Shown: positions 22,435-32,831, counted from the first letter of the stretch. The stretch: DNA of 64,000 nucleotides from Xenococcaceae cyanobacterium MO_167.B27 (GCA_030065935.1 JASJCP010000001.1:1-64000); one strand, 5' to 3'. The notes: generated by a model not told the origin, from the letters alone. Program-made: numbers and translations.

Positions 22435-23784
22435 ACCGATCGCCAGAGCATAGAGAATATCTTTATTGGTTTTTAAGAATTCTTGAGTTTCATCATCGTG
22501 ATAAGCTCCAATTCCGCTACAGCCAATACCTAAATAATTACTAATTAAATAAAGTCTTTGTCCGAGCCAACCAGCAGATTGCATAGCTGTTTGATAATTA
22601 CTATAAGTAGAGGTTAAAAATAAAGTTACGGCACTATCTCTAGCTAGTGCTTGATTGACGCATAAATACTTAGCTTGTTCGCTAAAATCTCCCCTTTTAA
22701 GTAGCTGAAGTTCTCGGTATAAACCTGACTCCATTTCCTCAACGCAATTAATTACTAAATATATTTCAATTTCTTCTTTACTTGCTGTGGCTAAAGACTG
22801 TTTTAAACAATGCCAAATTTGCTTCCATTCTGACTGAGAAATCGCACCACGTTTAAAAGCTCTTGCCGATCTTCTAGTGAGAATTGTGTTTAAAAATTGT
22901 TCGGGCTGACAATTAAATGATGGGCTTTGAGAAACTATATTACCATTATAAAATAAATTTTTTTCTGGACTAGTCCAAGGTACTCCGCCGTAAGACGGCG
23001 GAAGCCCACTTGACTTCGTTAAAACTGTATTTTTATATCCTGCTTCGATAAAAGGATTAACTTCAAAATAGTCAGTGGGGGAAACAAAAGGGAGTTGCGA
23101 TCGCAATTTACGGACAGTTTTGGGCTTAATTTCTCCAGAAATAACGCTGGCAGTAACAAACTCTTTATTTTCAAATCCCAGGTCGTTATTAAGAGCAACT
23201 TTATCAAAATCAAAGATAACTTGGATAGCTTTCTGATATAAATAAGCAGCAGCTTCTATCGCGCCTACATGGTGTCCACTATCTAAAAAACAATAGCGCA
23301 GACTTCTCTGTTTATATTTCCAACTAGAACGATAATAAGCACAACTAACTAAAAAGATAAAACCTTTAACTAAGCAATTGGGTAATATATAACTTTCTAA
23401 ACCATCATCAATTAATTCATAGATTAAAGTTAATGAATTGGTAGCTACTTCCAGATGATAAATACCGTCGATAATACCTTTAATTCCCCGAATTTGAAGG
23501 TAAACTTCGGTAGGATATAATGCTCCTGCTGAGGGATTGACTCTCAACTGATACGAGTCATATTTGTATTTTTTTTCAAAAGTAATCGCACTAGTTAAAC
23601 GAATAAAGTTATGTGTAGGATTATTTTCATCTAACGGAAAGCGACGATAGAAATGAGGATAGCTTTTAAAAGCAGTAGGCTGAGTTGACCCATCCACATA
23701 ATTAGGATCGAGCATCACCGATAAAGGAGAATGCTTGGTAGCATCGTGAAACTTTTTACCTACTGTTTCTAATTGCTGAATCAT
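22429..23784 (-). CDS. SagB/ThcOx-type (nitroreductase-fold) oxidoreductase, start approximate
   Basis: 'RVNPSAGALYPTEVYL', 'RRSARAFKRGAIS', 'GIGCSGIGAYHDDETQ'. Confidence 0.75.
   Translation of the reverse strand: MIQQLETVGKKFHDATKHSPLSVMLDPNYVDGSTQPTAFKSYPHFYRRFPLDENNPTHNFIRLTSAITFEKKYKYDSYQLRVNPSAGALYPTEVYLQIRGIKGIIDGIYHLEVATNSLTLIYELIDDGLESYILPNCLVKGFIFLVSCAYYRSSWKYKQRSLRYCFLDSGHHVGAIEAAAYLYQKAIQVIFDFDKVALNNDLGFENKEFVTASVISGEIKPKTVRKLRSQLPFVSPTDYFEVNPFIEAGYKNTVLTKSSGLPPSYGGVPWTSPEKNLFYNGNIVSQSPSFNCQPEQFLNTILTRRSARAFKRGAISQSEWKQIWHCLKQSLATASKEEIEIYLVINCVEEMESGLYRELQLLKRGDFSEQAKYLCVNQALARDSAVTLFLTSTYSNYQTAMQSAGWLGQRLYLISNYLGIGCSGIGAYHDDETQEFLKTNKDILYALAIGR
22972..23021. repeat. Dispersed palindromic repeat copy inside the SagB-like CDS
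   Basis: agtccaaggtactccgccgtaagacggcggaagcccacttgacttcgtta; perfect inner stem CCGCCGT/ACGGCGG. Confidence 0.8.
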
Positions 23785-23932
23785 GGATAAGTAAGGGCGC
23801 AAAGGTTGCGCCCGAGAGCGTGGTTAGTACTTAGTGGTTAATAGGAAAGTGGTTAGTGGTTAATGGTTAGTAGAAACGTGGTTGATTATCTTCCTCTAAT
23901 CCCCTATCTCCCTATTCCCTCTTCCCTATTTC

Positions 23933-24391
23933 TCATCCCTTGCATTGACGCAATATTTGGAGAATTTCTATAGTGCTAGAAAAATCTATTGCCCTAAAAT
24001 CGTCCAGGTTTTTTAGATGAGGATTTGCTCCTGCTTCTAACAAAAGTTTTACCGCGTCCGTTTTTCCTGCTGAAGCAGCATACATTAAGACGCTTACGCC
24101 GTTATCATTTTGATTGTCAAGATCGATACCAGCATTAATCAGCAACCCCATTAGATCGAGATGGTTGCCAAAACAAGCAAACCAGAGAGCGTTGTTACCA
24201 TCATTATTTTGAAGGTTGATGTTAATATCGCTCTTCTGTAAATCTGCCACGATATCCATCGCCCCTTCCCGACTAGCAACTATTAAGGCTGTCGTACCAT
24301 TGTTCTTTCGCTCATCTAAATTGTCGGCACTATAGCCCTTTTTTTGCAGCCAGATTTCTGTAGTTTGGCTGAGTGTTTTAGTTACGATCAT
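23933..24391 (-). CDS. Ankyrin-repeat protein
   Basis: 'NNGTTALIVASREGAMDIV', 'NDGNNALWFACFGNHLDLMGLLINAGI'. Confidence 0.85.
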   Translation of the reverse strand: MIVTKTLSQTTEIWLQKKGYSADNLDERKNNGTTALIVASREGAMDIVADLQKSDININLQNNDGNNALWFACFGNHLDLMGLLINAGIDLDNQNDNGVSVLMYAASAGKTDAVKLLLEAGANPHLKNLDDFRAIDFSSTIEILQILRQCKG

Positions 24392-24469
24392 AAGTACCTG
24401 TGCAAAATTAATTTAACATTTGGTCGAGATAGGCAAGAGGCAATAGGCAAGAGGGAAATATAAGTGAGT

Positions 24470-24520
24470 AGTCGAAGGTATTCCGCAAATGATAGGTGAA
24501 AGCCTCCTTCGACTTCGTCA
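24470..24520. repeat. Dispersed palindromic repeat copy
   Basis: agtcgaaggtattccgc…gcctccttcgacttcgtca; compensated outer stem AGTCGAAGG/CCTTCGACT. Confidence 0.65.
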
Positions 24521-24572
24521 ATATACAAATAATTTTGCCTACTTACATAGGTTTTAGTTGAAGCTTACCTAC

Positions 24573-24836
24573 TTATGATTCGGTTGATAAATCTGGATAA
24601 AAGCCCAATTGTTTGGAAAGTTGACGAGCGATAAAGATCAGGAATTTAGACCCTTCTTGATTGTTTTCGTGCGCCATAACTGTGGCTACCTGCATGATAG
24701 TTCTGATAAAATTTTCATCAATCAAGTCTGCACTAGCATCTAAAACTTCTGGTTCTTTGCCATTGGGACAACGGAGTAGGCGTTCGATTAATTTGAAATA
24801 TTCTTCTTGTCGTTGATTATCAATAGTTGATGTCAT
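24573..24836 (-). CDS. Conserved-looking small hypothetical protein in the nif block
   Basis: 87 aa, collinear with neighbouring nif-accessory genes. Confidence 0.6.
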   Translation of the reverse strand: MTSTIDNQRQEEYFKLIERLLRCPNGKEPEVLDASADLIDENFIRTIMQVATVMAHENNQEGSKFLIFIARQLSKQLGFYPDLSTES

Positions 24837-24923
24837 TGGTTATTCCTTGTTGGTTGGAACGTGGTTAGTGTTAGATACGACCCGACGGGTAGTCTGTACA
24901 GTGGTTAGGGGATTGCTAAAAAG

Positions 24924-25409
24924 TTAATCTTCTTCATCAGGCTCGCGCGTGATGACTTCAAATACCGTTGTAGCGCAAAACTCGCGGTTATCATCAATTT
25001 CTTTGACTCTTTCGCTAACTAGTTTAGCTTGCTCAATTTTGCCAAGCTGGGCAAGAACTAAACCAGTCGCAGCATAGGCATTAAGATATAGTCTGATATT
25101 GGGTTCTTGTTTGCGAGTTACCAGAATTGGCTTAAGTTGCGACCAATCAACTGGTAAATTTTCTTGAGTCGTGATTAACTGTAGAACTTGTTGGGCAATT
25201 GACAAAGCAACTGCTGGTTGATGTTTGTAGAAAAAGAAGCGATAGGCTCCAACTAGAACATCGAGATTATTTCCTGCTCTAGACAAAGCTTCCCTGATGT
25301 ATTTTTCAGCTAAACCTGTATTTTGCCAATTTTCGCTAGCTAAGAGCAATAATTGTTTGATTTCTGGTTCGACATCACACCAGGAAAACTGGTTTTGAAT
25401 AGTTTGCAT
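24924..25409 (-). CDS. TPR-like/alpha-helical hypothetical protein
   Basis: 'LAEKYIREALSRAGNNLDVLVGAYRFFFYKHQPAVALSIAQQVLQL'. Confidence 0.65.
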   Translation of the reverse strand: MQTIQNQFSWCDVEPEIKQLLLLASENWQNTGLAEKYIREALSRAGNNLDVLVGAYRFFFYKHQPAVALSIAQQVLQLITTQENLPVDWSQLKPILVTRKQEPNIRLYLNAYAATGLVLAQLGKIEQAKLVSERVKEIDDNREFCATTVFEVITREPDEED

Positions 25410-25501
25410 AACTTAATATAGTTACGATCGCATAAGTTTTCGTCATTAGTCGGCGTTGCTGAAAATTAATGGTAGCTCCTTCAGCAATGCCCTACATTTG
25501 A

Positions 25502-26023
25502 TTACTGAGGAAAATGCGAGCGTAAAGTTTCAACCCAATTTTCGATACGCTCTTCGGTTTTTTCGCTTTCATTGACCTCATCAATAGGTAATCCCACAAA
25601 CTTACCGTCGCGCACTGCAAAAGAATAGTTAAAAGTATAATCGTCAGTAGGAACATCTCCGACTATGGTTGCACCTGCTGCTTTGAAATAGTCATACAAA
25701 ATTCCTAAAGCACTGACAAAATTCTCGCCGTGAGTTCCACAATCTCCCGCACCAAAAAAAGCAACTTTTTTCCCTGTAAAATCGGGTTTTTCATCTTCCA
25801 TATCCACTAAAGGATCGCGCCAATCATTTTGTACCTCGCCAGAACCCCAAGTAGAAGACCCTAGCAGCAAGTAATCGTATTGCAGCATATCGTCAAAGTC
25901 GTCGAAATCTTCTTCCATGTTGTAGAGATCGCATAAGTCTTCATCGAAGTGTTCTGCTAGTTTCTCGGCAATTTCTGCTGTTACACCCGCAGTACTGCCA
26001 TAAAAAATTCCAATTTTTTTCAT
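25502..26023 (-). CDS. Flavodoxin (probable nitrogenase electron donor)
   Basis: 'IGIFYGSTAGVTAEIAEKLA' FMN-binding loop, 'GSSTWGSGEVQNDW'. Confidence 0.92.
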   Translation of the reverse strand: MKKIGIFYGSTAGVTAEIAEKLAEHFDEDLCDLYNMEEDFDDFDDMLQYDYLLLGSSTWGSGEVQNDWRDPLVDMEDEKPDFTGKKVAFFGAGDCGTHGENFVSALGILYDYFKAAGATIVGDVPTDDYTFNYSFAVRDGKFVGLPIDEVNESEKTEERIENWVETLRSHFPQ

Positions 26024-26292
26024 GATGCCAACTCCTGTTAGTTTTGTTGTCTTTATAGATACATTAACTACTAATTATTTTCAATTAGTTTTTATTCACG
26101 TAAAATTAATAATTCGCCTTAATCCCTATTAATTCAAGGATTAGAGCCAAATATAGAACTATTATTAAGGATACTTTCTCAATAAATTTCGTAAATTATT
26201 GACTATTAATAAAAAGCAAGGTTAAAAACTTTTTAAACCGTTACTTTTCAAATCATTAGTCATTGATAGAAACAACTAATAACAAAAAACTC

Positions 26293-26442
26293 TTAATTAA
26301 TCGCTTCTTTTTGTGGCAATCTGTCAGCCAAAGATTGATCTTCTAATGACTGTGGGTTGAGATTGCTAGAGGTAACAACCAGTGTAACTATTAGGACTAG
26401 GATCGTGATAATCTCGTCTCGGATACGTTCTGAATCATTCAT
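26293..26442 (-). CDS. 49-aa putative single-TM small protein (not in ORF track)
   Basis: MNDSERIRDEIITILVLIVTLVVTSSNLNPQSLEDQSLADRLPQKEAIN*. Confidence 0.35.
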   Translation of the reverse strand: MNDSERIRDEIITILVLIVTLVVTSSNLNPQSLEDQSLADRLPQKEAIN

Positions 26443-26690
26443 GGTCAAGGCTGTTAGTAGTTAGCAGTTAGTTGTAGGGGTGAATGGTTGTTAGTAGGGA
26501 TGTGACCCAGTACTGAAGTAAATTTGTTATTGTTATATTTCAGTATCGCGCTCTTTCATCCCATCATTACTGATTCAGCAATGCCGAGAAATTTATGTTG
26601 GGCAGCAATGACAGATTTTGAGTGACAGATTTTGAGATTGTTCTCTGATAATGTTGCTGCCCATGGCGATCACTTCATTTTTAATTTAAG

Positions 26691-26984
26691 TTAGGCAGGC
26701 AAAGGCTCGTGAGTATGACATTTTTTGGGACAAATACGAGCGCAAGCTTCACAACCAATACAATTTTCGGGATTAGCAACGGTCATTACTTGGCGTTCGA
26801 TATCATCGTCATCATCTTCATCGATGAATTCCCCAAATTCATTCATTGGTTGTAACATTAAGACATTACGACCGCAGACTTTAAAACATCTGCCACAGCC
26901 GAGACAAGTATCTTTGTCAATTGCTGTAACAAATCGTGGTTCCCAAGCCAATCCACCTTTAGTTAAACCAGTTAGTGTAGCCAT
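26691..26984 (-). CDS. fdxB: nif-specific ferredoxin III, 2x4Fe-4S
   Basis: '[16 protein letters not shown]', '[15 protein letters not shown]'. Confidence 0.88.
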   Translation of the reverse strand: MATLTGLTKGGLAWEPRFVTAIDKDTCLGCGRCFKVCGRNVLMLQPMNEFGEFIDEDDDDDIERQVMTVANPENCIGCEACARICPKKCHTHEPLPA

Positions 26985-27049
26985 GTGTGTTCTCCTTGTA
27001 GTCAAAAAGTAGAGACATTGACAGATAATGTCCCTACTTAGTTAAATCG

Positions 27050-27682
27050 TTAAGCGATCGCAGATTCAGCCTTTTCGTGACGAACCTTGAGAATTTCTGG
27101 ATGATCTAAGCAAAACTGTTGGAAAGGAGTAGTATCTGGTGATTTTGCTCCTTCTTGATAAGTTGCTTCTGCTTCCAAATCTTCTACCAAAGCCCAAGCA
27201 TCAATGCACTCAGTTGAACTTGCACCTTTAGCTTCAGCTATGGCGATCGCTTCTTCAATTGCTTTGTCTAATTCTCGACGCAGCAAAGGTACTTTGGGGT
27301 TTTCCAGAAAATCGCCTTTATAAAGAATATCGGCTTCTGAAACAACCCCTAGTAAATCTCCTTGAATTACAGGTGCGATCCGAATATTAGTTAAGGCAAA
27401 TAATCGGGCAACATATTCAACACCCAAATCAGGATTGATTACAATACAAGGCTTGGTCATGATTTCATAGACGCGCATAGTTTTCGCGTCCTTACCATAA
27501 GCCACTACCTTGTTAACAACATCGCTGTGGGTAACAATTCCGTAGGCATCTTGGCTATTGCGTAAAGTAACAATTAAAGCCCGTAAGTTTTTGAATTTCA
27601 TCAACTTAACGGCTTCTGCTACAGTAGCAGAACCACGAATAGTACCTACGTCTTGAGTCATGATATCAGATGCTTTTAACAT
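27050..27682 (-). CDS. CBS-domain pair protein
   Basis: 'ASDIMTQDVGTIRGSATVAEAVKLMKF', 'GVVSEADILYKGDF'. Confidence 0.85.
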   Translation of the reverse strand: MLKASDIMTQDVGTIRGSATVAEAVKLMKFKNLRALIVTLRNSQDAYGIVTHSDVVNKVVAYGKDAKTMRVYEIMTKPCIVINPDLGVEYVARLFALTNIRIAPVIQGDLLGVVSEADILYKGDFLENPKVPLLRRELDKAIEEAIAIAEAKGASSTECIDAWALVEDLEAEATYQEGAKSPDTTPFQQFCLDHPEILKVRHEKAESAIA

Positions 27683-27847
27683 GACAGTTCAATCTCCACT
27701 AGTTGTGTTTTGTTTTGAGTTAGCATTTATGGCTTCTTACGAGGAATAAATACTAAGCTCAGATACAGTCAACGCAAGCGTTGACCAACAGTCAGAGCAA
27801 AAATCTCTTTAAGATGTTTAGAGGATTTACTCTAACTGAAGCCTTGA

Positions 27848-28048
27848 TTACAGTCGCTTCGCATTTAACGTTTGTGGAAGTTTCATATCGTCTGTTATAT
27901 CTTTGAAAGACAACTGCCAACCATTAGCGAGGGTTAAAACTTTACCTTCTGGAGTAGTGGTTTGCTCCACTACTTCCTCTTCCAAATCTTTCTTAGGGAC
28001 ATATACTGATAAATGCCCTAGTTCGTTCTTGTGTAGCATTACTTTCAT
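27848..28048 (-). CDS. nifT: NifT/FixU
   Basis: MKVMLHKNELGHLSVYVPKKDLEEEVV; start moved to internal ATG. Confidence 0.88.
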   Translation of the reverse strand: MKVMLHKNELGHLSVYVPKKDLEEEVVEQTTTPEGKVLTLANGWQLSFKDITDDMKLPQTLNAKRL

Positions 28049-28223
28049 GGCTTTTAATGGTGAGAATGTGGTTAGTATCTGCGCAAGGCTTGCGCCTTTA
28101 CAGAATGTACAATGATTAGTTTTTGGCAAAGACCAAGGACAAATAATTAATAGACCGTTATCTGCATAAATAAATATAAAATCAAAATTTATATCTATTG
28201 CAAGAATGCCTATTCTCTTAACT

Positions 28224-28272
28224 TGACGAAGTTGACCCAGGCTGCACCGTTTTATGGTGCAATACCTTCGAC
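28224..28272. repeat. Dispersed palindromic repeat copy overlapping the nifV 3' end
   Basis: Reverse complement: tcgaaggtattgcaccataaaacggtgcagcctgggtcaacttcgtca. Confidence 0.6.
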
Positions 28273-29388
28273 CAAACTTGTTTTAGGAATTAGATTTAAT
28301 AATTCGTCTGGGGTTAAACCGCGTTTCAACTCAACGGATAAGTTTCGCACTGCATCTATCAGCGATCGCGTTTCCGCTTGAGTCAGAGCAATGCCGTATT
28401 GTTGTAGGAGGTTAGTAACTAGATGTTTACCAGTATGCTTACCGATTACTAAACGGCGTTCTCGTCCTACTTCTTCGGGGGTAAATGGTTCGTAAGTAGC
28501 AGGATTTTGCAGCACTCCATGTCCGTGGATGCCAGATTCATGAGCAAAGGCATTCTCACCGACGATTGCTTTCCAAGGAGGAACATCGCAGCCAGAAGCT
28601 TTAACTACAAATTCAGATATTTCTTTAAATCTACGAGTGTCAATACCAATATTAATGCCATAGATGCGTTTCAGTGCCATAACCACTTCTTCTAGAGCAG
28701 CATTACCAGCTCTTTCCCCCAAACCATTGACAGTGGTATTAACAGAGGTTGCTCCTGCTCTTATTCCTGCTAAAGCGTTAGCTGTTGCCATACCAAAGTC
28801 ATTGTGGGTGTGCATCTCTACAGGAATAATTAGTTTATTGACTAGCTCCTGTACTTTTTTGTAAGTAGTTAGAGGATCGAGAATTCCTACCGTATCGCAA
28901 AAACGAAAACGGGATGCTCCCCAATCTTGAGCAGCTAAAGCTACATCCAGTAAAAAGCTTTCATCTGCACGGGAAGAGTCTTCACCACCGACAGAAATAT
29001 ACAAACCGCGATCGCAAGCATACTTAATTGTATCTCGCAGTTTCTTAAAAACTGACTGACAGTTACCTTGAAACTTGACAGCAATTTGAATTTCCGAGAC
29101 AGGAACGGATATATGCACCCGTTGTAAACCACAAGCAAGAGAAGCATCGATGTCTGAGCGCACCGCACGATTCCAGCCAGTAAGTAAGGTTTTTAGTCCG
29201 AGGTTATTAATCTCGGTAATAGCGTCCGCTTCGGTACTACCCATTGCAGGGATACCTACTTCAAGTTCTTGTACCCCAATAGCATCCATCAAGGTAGCAA
29301 AGATAACTTTTTCGGCTACGGTAAAAGCAACTCCTGCTGCTTGTTCTCCATCCCGTAAAGTTGTATCGTTAATCTGAATCGGTGGCAT
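28252..29388 (-). CDS. nifV: Homocitrate synthase
   Basis: '[18 protein letters not shown]', '[17 protein letters not shown]', '[10 protein letters not shown]'. Confidence 0.95.
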   Translation of the reverse strand: MPPIQINDTTLRDGEQAAGVAFTVAEKVIFATLMDAIGVQELEVGIPAMGSTEADAITEINNLGLKTLLTGWNRAVRSDIDASLACGLQRVHISVPVSEIQIAVKFQGNCQSVFKKLRDTIKYACDRGLYISVGGEDSSRADESFLLDVALAAQDWGASRFRFCDTVGILDPLTTYKKVQELVNKLIIPVEMHTHNDFGMATANALAGIRAGATSVNTTVNGLGERAGNAALEEVVMALKRIYGINIGIDTRRFKEISEFVVKASGCDVPPWKAIVGENAFAHESGIHGHGVLQNPATYEPFTPEEVGRERRLVIGKHTGKHLVTNLLQQYGIALTQAETRSLIDAVRNLSVELKRGLTPDELLNLIPKTSLVEGIAP

Positions 29389-29454
29389 AGTTGCAGTTCC
29401 TCAATATTTATAAAGTGTAGAGAGCGATCATCTTCCAACCAGTTAAAGATGCGA

Positions 29455-29500
29455 TGGAAGATAATCCGCCGTGAAATCACGGAGCTTAGGCTCACTTCCT
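29455..29500. repeat. Divergent copy of palindromic repeat family
   Basis: ggaagataatccgccgtgaaatcacggagcttaggctcacttcc. Confidence 0.4.
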
Positions 29501-29729
29501 CTAATTCTGGTCGGGTTACTAAATCCTATTGTCGCTAGATGCAGGGATATAGGTATATTCAATTCCGCACTGTTGGCATTGGTTAAAGTAATTCCCGCAG
29601 AGGATACCGTCAACTCCTCTTAAAGATTACTGGCTCAGATTTTTAGGGTAAGGGTTTGGTAGTCGCTTTTAGTGGGTCAAAGAATCCAACTTGCTATCTC
29701 ACCAAACCCTTAATTAATTTCAGCCTATC

Positions 29730-29895
29730 TAGGGTGTGTCATCAATTAAGGGGAAAGATGATTTTTGAAGCCATTTTTGCGAGATACAAGGAGAAAAATG
29801 TTCTCGATAGCAGAGCTATCTGGGTTATTTTTCGACAAAGTAGGTCGTGAAAATGGGTCAAAAAGCACTTTTTTTCTAATTGATGACACGCCCTA
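29730..29895. mobile_element. ~166-bp MITE-like element with ~20-bp terminal inverted repeats
   Basis: TAGGGTGTGTCATCAATTAAGG…TTCTAATTGATGACACGCCCTA; no intact transposase inside. Confidence 0.85.
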
Positions 29896-29896
29896 A

Positions 29897-30451
29897 TTAA
29901 TTACCATTGCCATTACCTACAAACCCCAAGGTGAGGCTGTCAGTAGCTAGGAAATGATCGAGATGGAAGGCTCTTTCTTCGGTAGCTAGGAGAATTTGCT
30001 CGTATAAGTGACGAGTAGCGCGATCTCCTACACTCTCTGCTTGGGCTGCTTGACGGCGAATCAGATCGATAATTTGTTGTTCAGCAGCTAGATCGTTTTC
30101 GATCATCTGACGACAGTTAAAGATGCCATCATCTTCGGGAGTAAAGCAACAAAGCTCTGCTAATTTACTAAAGCTAGCTGCGGGAGTTCCACCCAAACCA
30201 TTTAAACGTTCCCCAATCTCATGAGCATGACCAGCAACAGCATCGTAACTTTCTTGAAAATATTGATGAACCGAATAAAATTCCGAACCTTCAACTACAA
30301 AATGATGCTTTTGGTATTGCAGATATAGAGCTTGAAAACTTGCTAGGGCAAGATTTAAGCCTTCACATACTGGAATTACGACTTCTTTGTCTAAACCAAT
30401 AGGATTATTGGCAACTTCTCCAAAAGCTTGAACTACTAGTGTTTGTGTCAT
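29897..30451 (-). CDS. dps: Dps family DNA-protecting ferritin
   Basis: '[45 protein letters not shown]'. Confidence 0.88.
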   Translation of the reverse strand: MTQTLVVQAFGEVANNPIGLDKEVVIPVCEGLNLALASFQALYLQYQKHHFVVEGSEFYSVHQYFQESYDAVAGHAHEIGERLNGLGGTPAASFSKLAELCCFTPEDDGIFNCRQMIENDLAAEQQIIDLIRRQAAQAESVGDRATRHLYEQILLATEERAFHLDHFLATDSLTLGFVGNGNGN

Positions 30452-30463
30452 AAGTTTGAGTTC

Positions 30464-30733
30464 CTAATTATTAGGTATAGAGAAAACTTCGGTTGAGTAG
30501 CATCGCTCTAACCATTGGGTTAATTCCGAGCGGGTGCTCGCGAATTGCTGTATGGTACTGCGGAGCAGGATAGCATGGATGCAACGATCTATTTCTATCC
30601 AGAGCGTTCCATCTTCAGGACACCAGCAAGGAATATTTAATTCTTGCAGGCGACGATAGACGCTCCAGCGATCGCCACGATGGATCTTGGCAACCTGACT
30701 GACAAAAGTGTCAGGAGGAGTGGATTCATACAT
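30464..30733 (-). CDS. Small conserved-looking hypothetical protein between dps and nifP
   Basis: [48 protein letters not shown]…; overlaps the nifP 3' end by 8 bp. Confidence 0.7.
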   Translation of the reverse strand: MYESTPPDTFVSQVAKIHRGDRWSVYRRLQELNIPCWCPEDGTLWIEIDRCIHAILLRSTIQQFASTRSELTQWLERCYSTEVFSIPNN

Positions 30734-31454
30734 GATTTTGAGGTTGATAGAAGGATATTTTCTGTATCTGTTGTTCCAAACTCTCGATGCGTTCGAGTAA
30801 AGAACGAATGATTTTTGCTTCTGGATCTGGTAATTTGCCATGTTCGAGGGGACAGCCATGACCAGTACGGGAGACGATGCGACCTGGAATTCCTACTACT
30901 GTGCAATCATCTGGTACATTCCGCAGCACAATAGAACCTGCACCAACCCGAACATTATTACCAATATTAATATTTCCTAAAACTTTTGCCCCTGCACCAA
31001 CAACAACGTTGTTACCTAAAGTCGGATGGCGTTTTCCTGTTTGTTTCCCAGTTCCTCCGAGGGTTACATTTTGATAGATTAGACAGTAATCGCCTACTAT
31101 AGCAGTCTCGCCAATTACTACCCCCATCCCGTGATCGATAAATACTCCTTTACCGATAGTTGCACCAGGATGAATTTCAATCCCAGTCAGAAATCTTCCC
31201 AAGTGAGATAACAAACGGGGTAATAGAGGAACTCGGTTATGCCATAGCCAGTTAGCCACTCGATGTAATGCCATAGCATGAACACCAGGGTAACATATTA
31301 GTATTTCTAGCCAATTATTAGCTGCTGGGTCGCGCTCAAAGATAATCTTAAAATCTGACCAGAGATTTGCCAGCCAAGGTATATTTGCCAAAGATTGATT
31401 CTGCTTGCTGCAATTTCTCTCTAGTTGTTGGTTAATAATTAGTGGCTGTTGCAT
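30726..31454 (-). CDS. nifP: Serine O-acetyltransferase, nif-associated
   Basis: '[29 protein letters not shown]' left-handed beta-helix hexapeptides. Confidence 0.92.
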   Translation of the reverse strand: MQQPLIINQQLERNCSKQNQSLANIPWLANLWSDFKIIFERDPAANNWLEILICYPGVHAMALHRVANWLWHNRVPLLPRLLSHLGRFLTGIEIHPGATIGKGVFIDHGMGVVIGETAIVGDYCLIYQNVTLGGTGKQTGKRHPTLGNNVVVGAGAKVLGNINIGNNVRVGAGSIVLRNVPDDCTVVGIPGRIVSRTGHGCPLEHGKLPDPEAKIIRSLLERIESLEQQIQKISFYQPQNHV

Positions 31455-32164
31455 GGTTCTGGTGGTGAAGGGTTGTTATTTCTCTTTCGTCTTTCGTCTT
31501 GTGTTTTTAGTTAAATTGCCAATGACTAGTGACTAATAACCAATGATCAACAACTAACGACTCATGACTAACTGTATGTAATGCTTATATCAAGAGCCTC
31601 AATTTTGTCTTCGGCGACGGATAAAGGTTAGATTGATTAGATTTATTAATTTGCACTTATTTGTTTAAAACTCAGAGCAGATAGTGTTTTGCGCCATTAA
31701 CAAGTTTTTCTTGGGGTATAGCGGTTAGTATTTTTTCCAACAGGTCTGAGTATTGTTCGGTAAAGGTATTAGTATTTAGTACTCTAGGTTATCTTGGCTA
31801 CAACCCAGTCAAACTCTTAAATAAATCGAAATATTGCTGCTAAAAATTAGGTACTCATAAAGCGGTCAGAAGTCACTAAGATGGAACTCAGTCAGTATGT
31901 GGTCTGTAGCTTTTGTTACTGTCTTTTTCAAATATCGAGGGAGATATATCAAACTCAGATAAAGAATAATGTTAATTTAGATACGGATTCGAGACAGAAA
32001 CAGAATTCCGCAATAGAAATTGAATTCCGTGACACTCTTGGAGAGGTTTGACAAGCCTACTCCAGTTTTTTTTTCTTTATTAGTAATCAATATTCAGGAG
32101 ACAGTATTCAGGAGACAGTATTCAGTAAGAAGGATGAAGAAAAATAAATACCTATTACTTAATT

Positions 32165-32204
32165 CCCCATTTCCCCATTTCCCCATTTCCCCATTTCCCC
32201 CGGG
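32165..32204. repeat. Tandem 'CCCCATTT' repeat
   Basis: ccccatttccccatttccccatttccccatttcccc. Confidence 0.85.
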
Positions 32205-32810
32205 AGGAGACTTAATATATCTAGGTATTGAACCCAAAAGAGGAGGACACGGGTGAGCGGGAGCACGGCTTCACCGTGTTCGGTGAAGGGTGCGAAGCGA
32301 TGTCCGTATCGACTTTGTAATGAAGTCTCCTTCGGTGCCCCACTCGCGAAGCGACTACCGAAGGTCTCCCCATTCCCTAATCCCCATTCCCCATTCCCCA
32401 TTCCTTGCATAACTACTTGATATTAAACCTAGTCTGCTTTGGGAAAAAGAGGTACTTCTACTCAAAAAAGTTACAATAGATACAAAATTCAATTTTATTG
32501 TTATATTTGTATCAGTCATTAATTATTCGTCATTGGCAATCTAACCCAGAACCAAAGACAAACCACAAATTGAGTGCAACAAAATCTCAGATAATATAAA
32601 TCGCTATAATTAGCTCTAGCTATAGTGTTGACTAGGGTAGCTGTTGAGTAGGACAAATACCAGAGCCTTGAGAAATAAATACTAACCACCTCTCGTTAAA
32701 ATACTAGACACCCATACCCGCGAAAAAAAAATTCTCTTCATCACTCAAGGGTTTGAGGGGTTGAGTATAACCTAAAGTAATTCAATAAAACTAACCGAGT
32801 GCAAGTTTTA

Positions 32811-32831
32811 CATTCAGCCGAAATCTGAATG
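32811..32831. promoter_or_regulatory. Dyad upstream of nifB (candidate operator or leader hairpin)
   Basis: CATTCAGccgaaatCTGAATG, perfect 7-bp arms, ~150 bp before the nifB ATG. Confidence 0.4.

Noticed and set aside
28507-29377. Plus-strand and alternative-frame ORFs over nifV
   Set aside because: Shadows of a conserved homocitrate synthase
32020-32410. ORFs in the nifP-nifB spacer
   Set aside because: Translations of tandem CCCCATTT and palindromic repeats; no domain-like sequence
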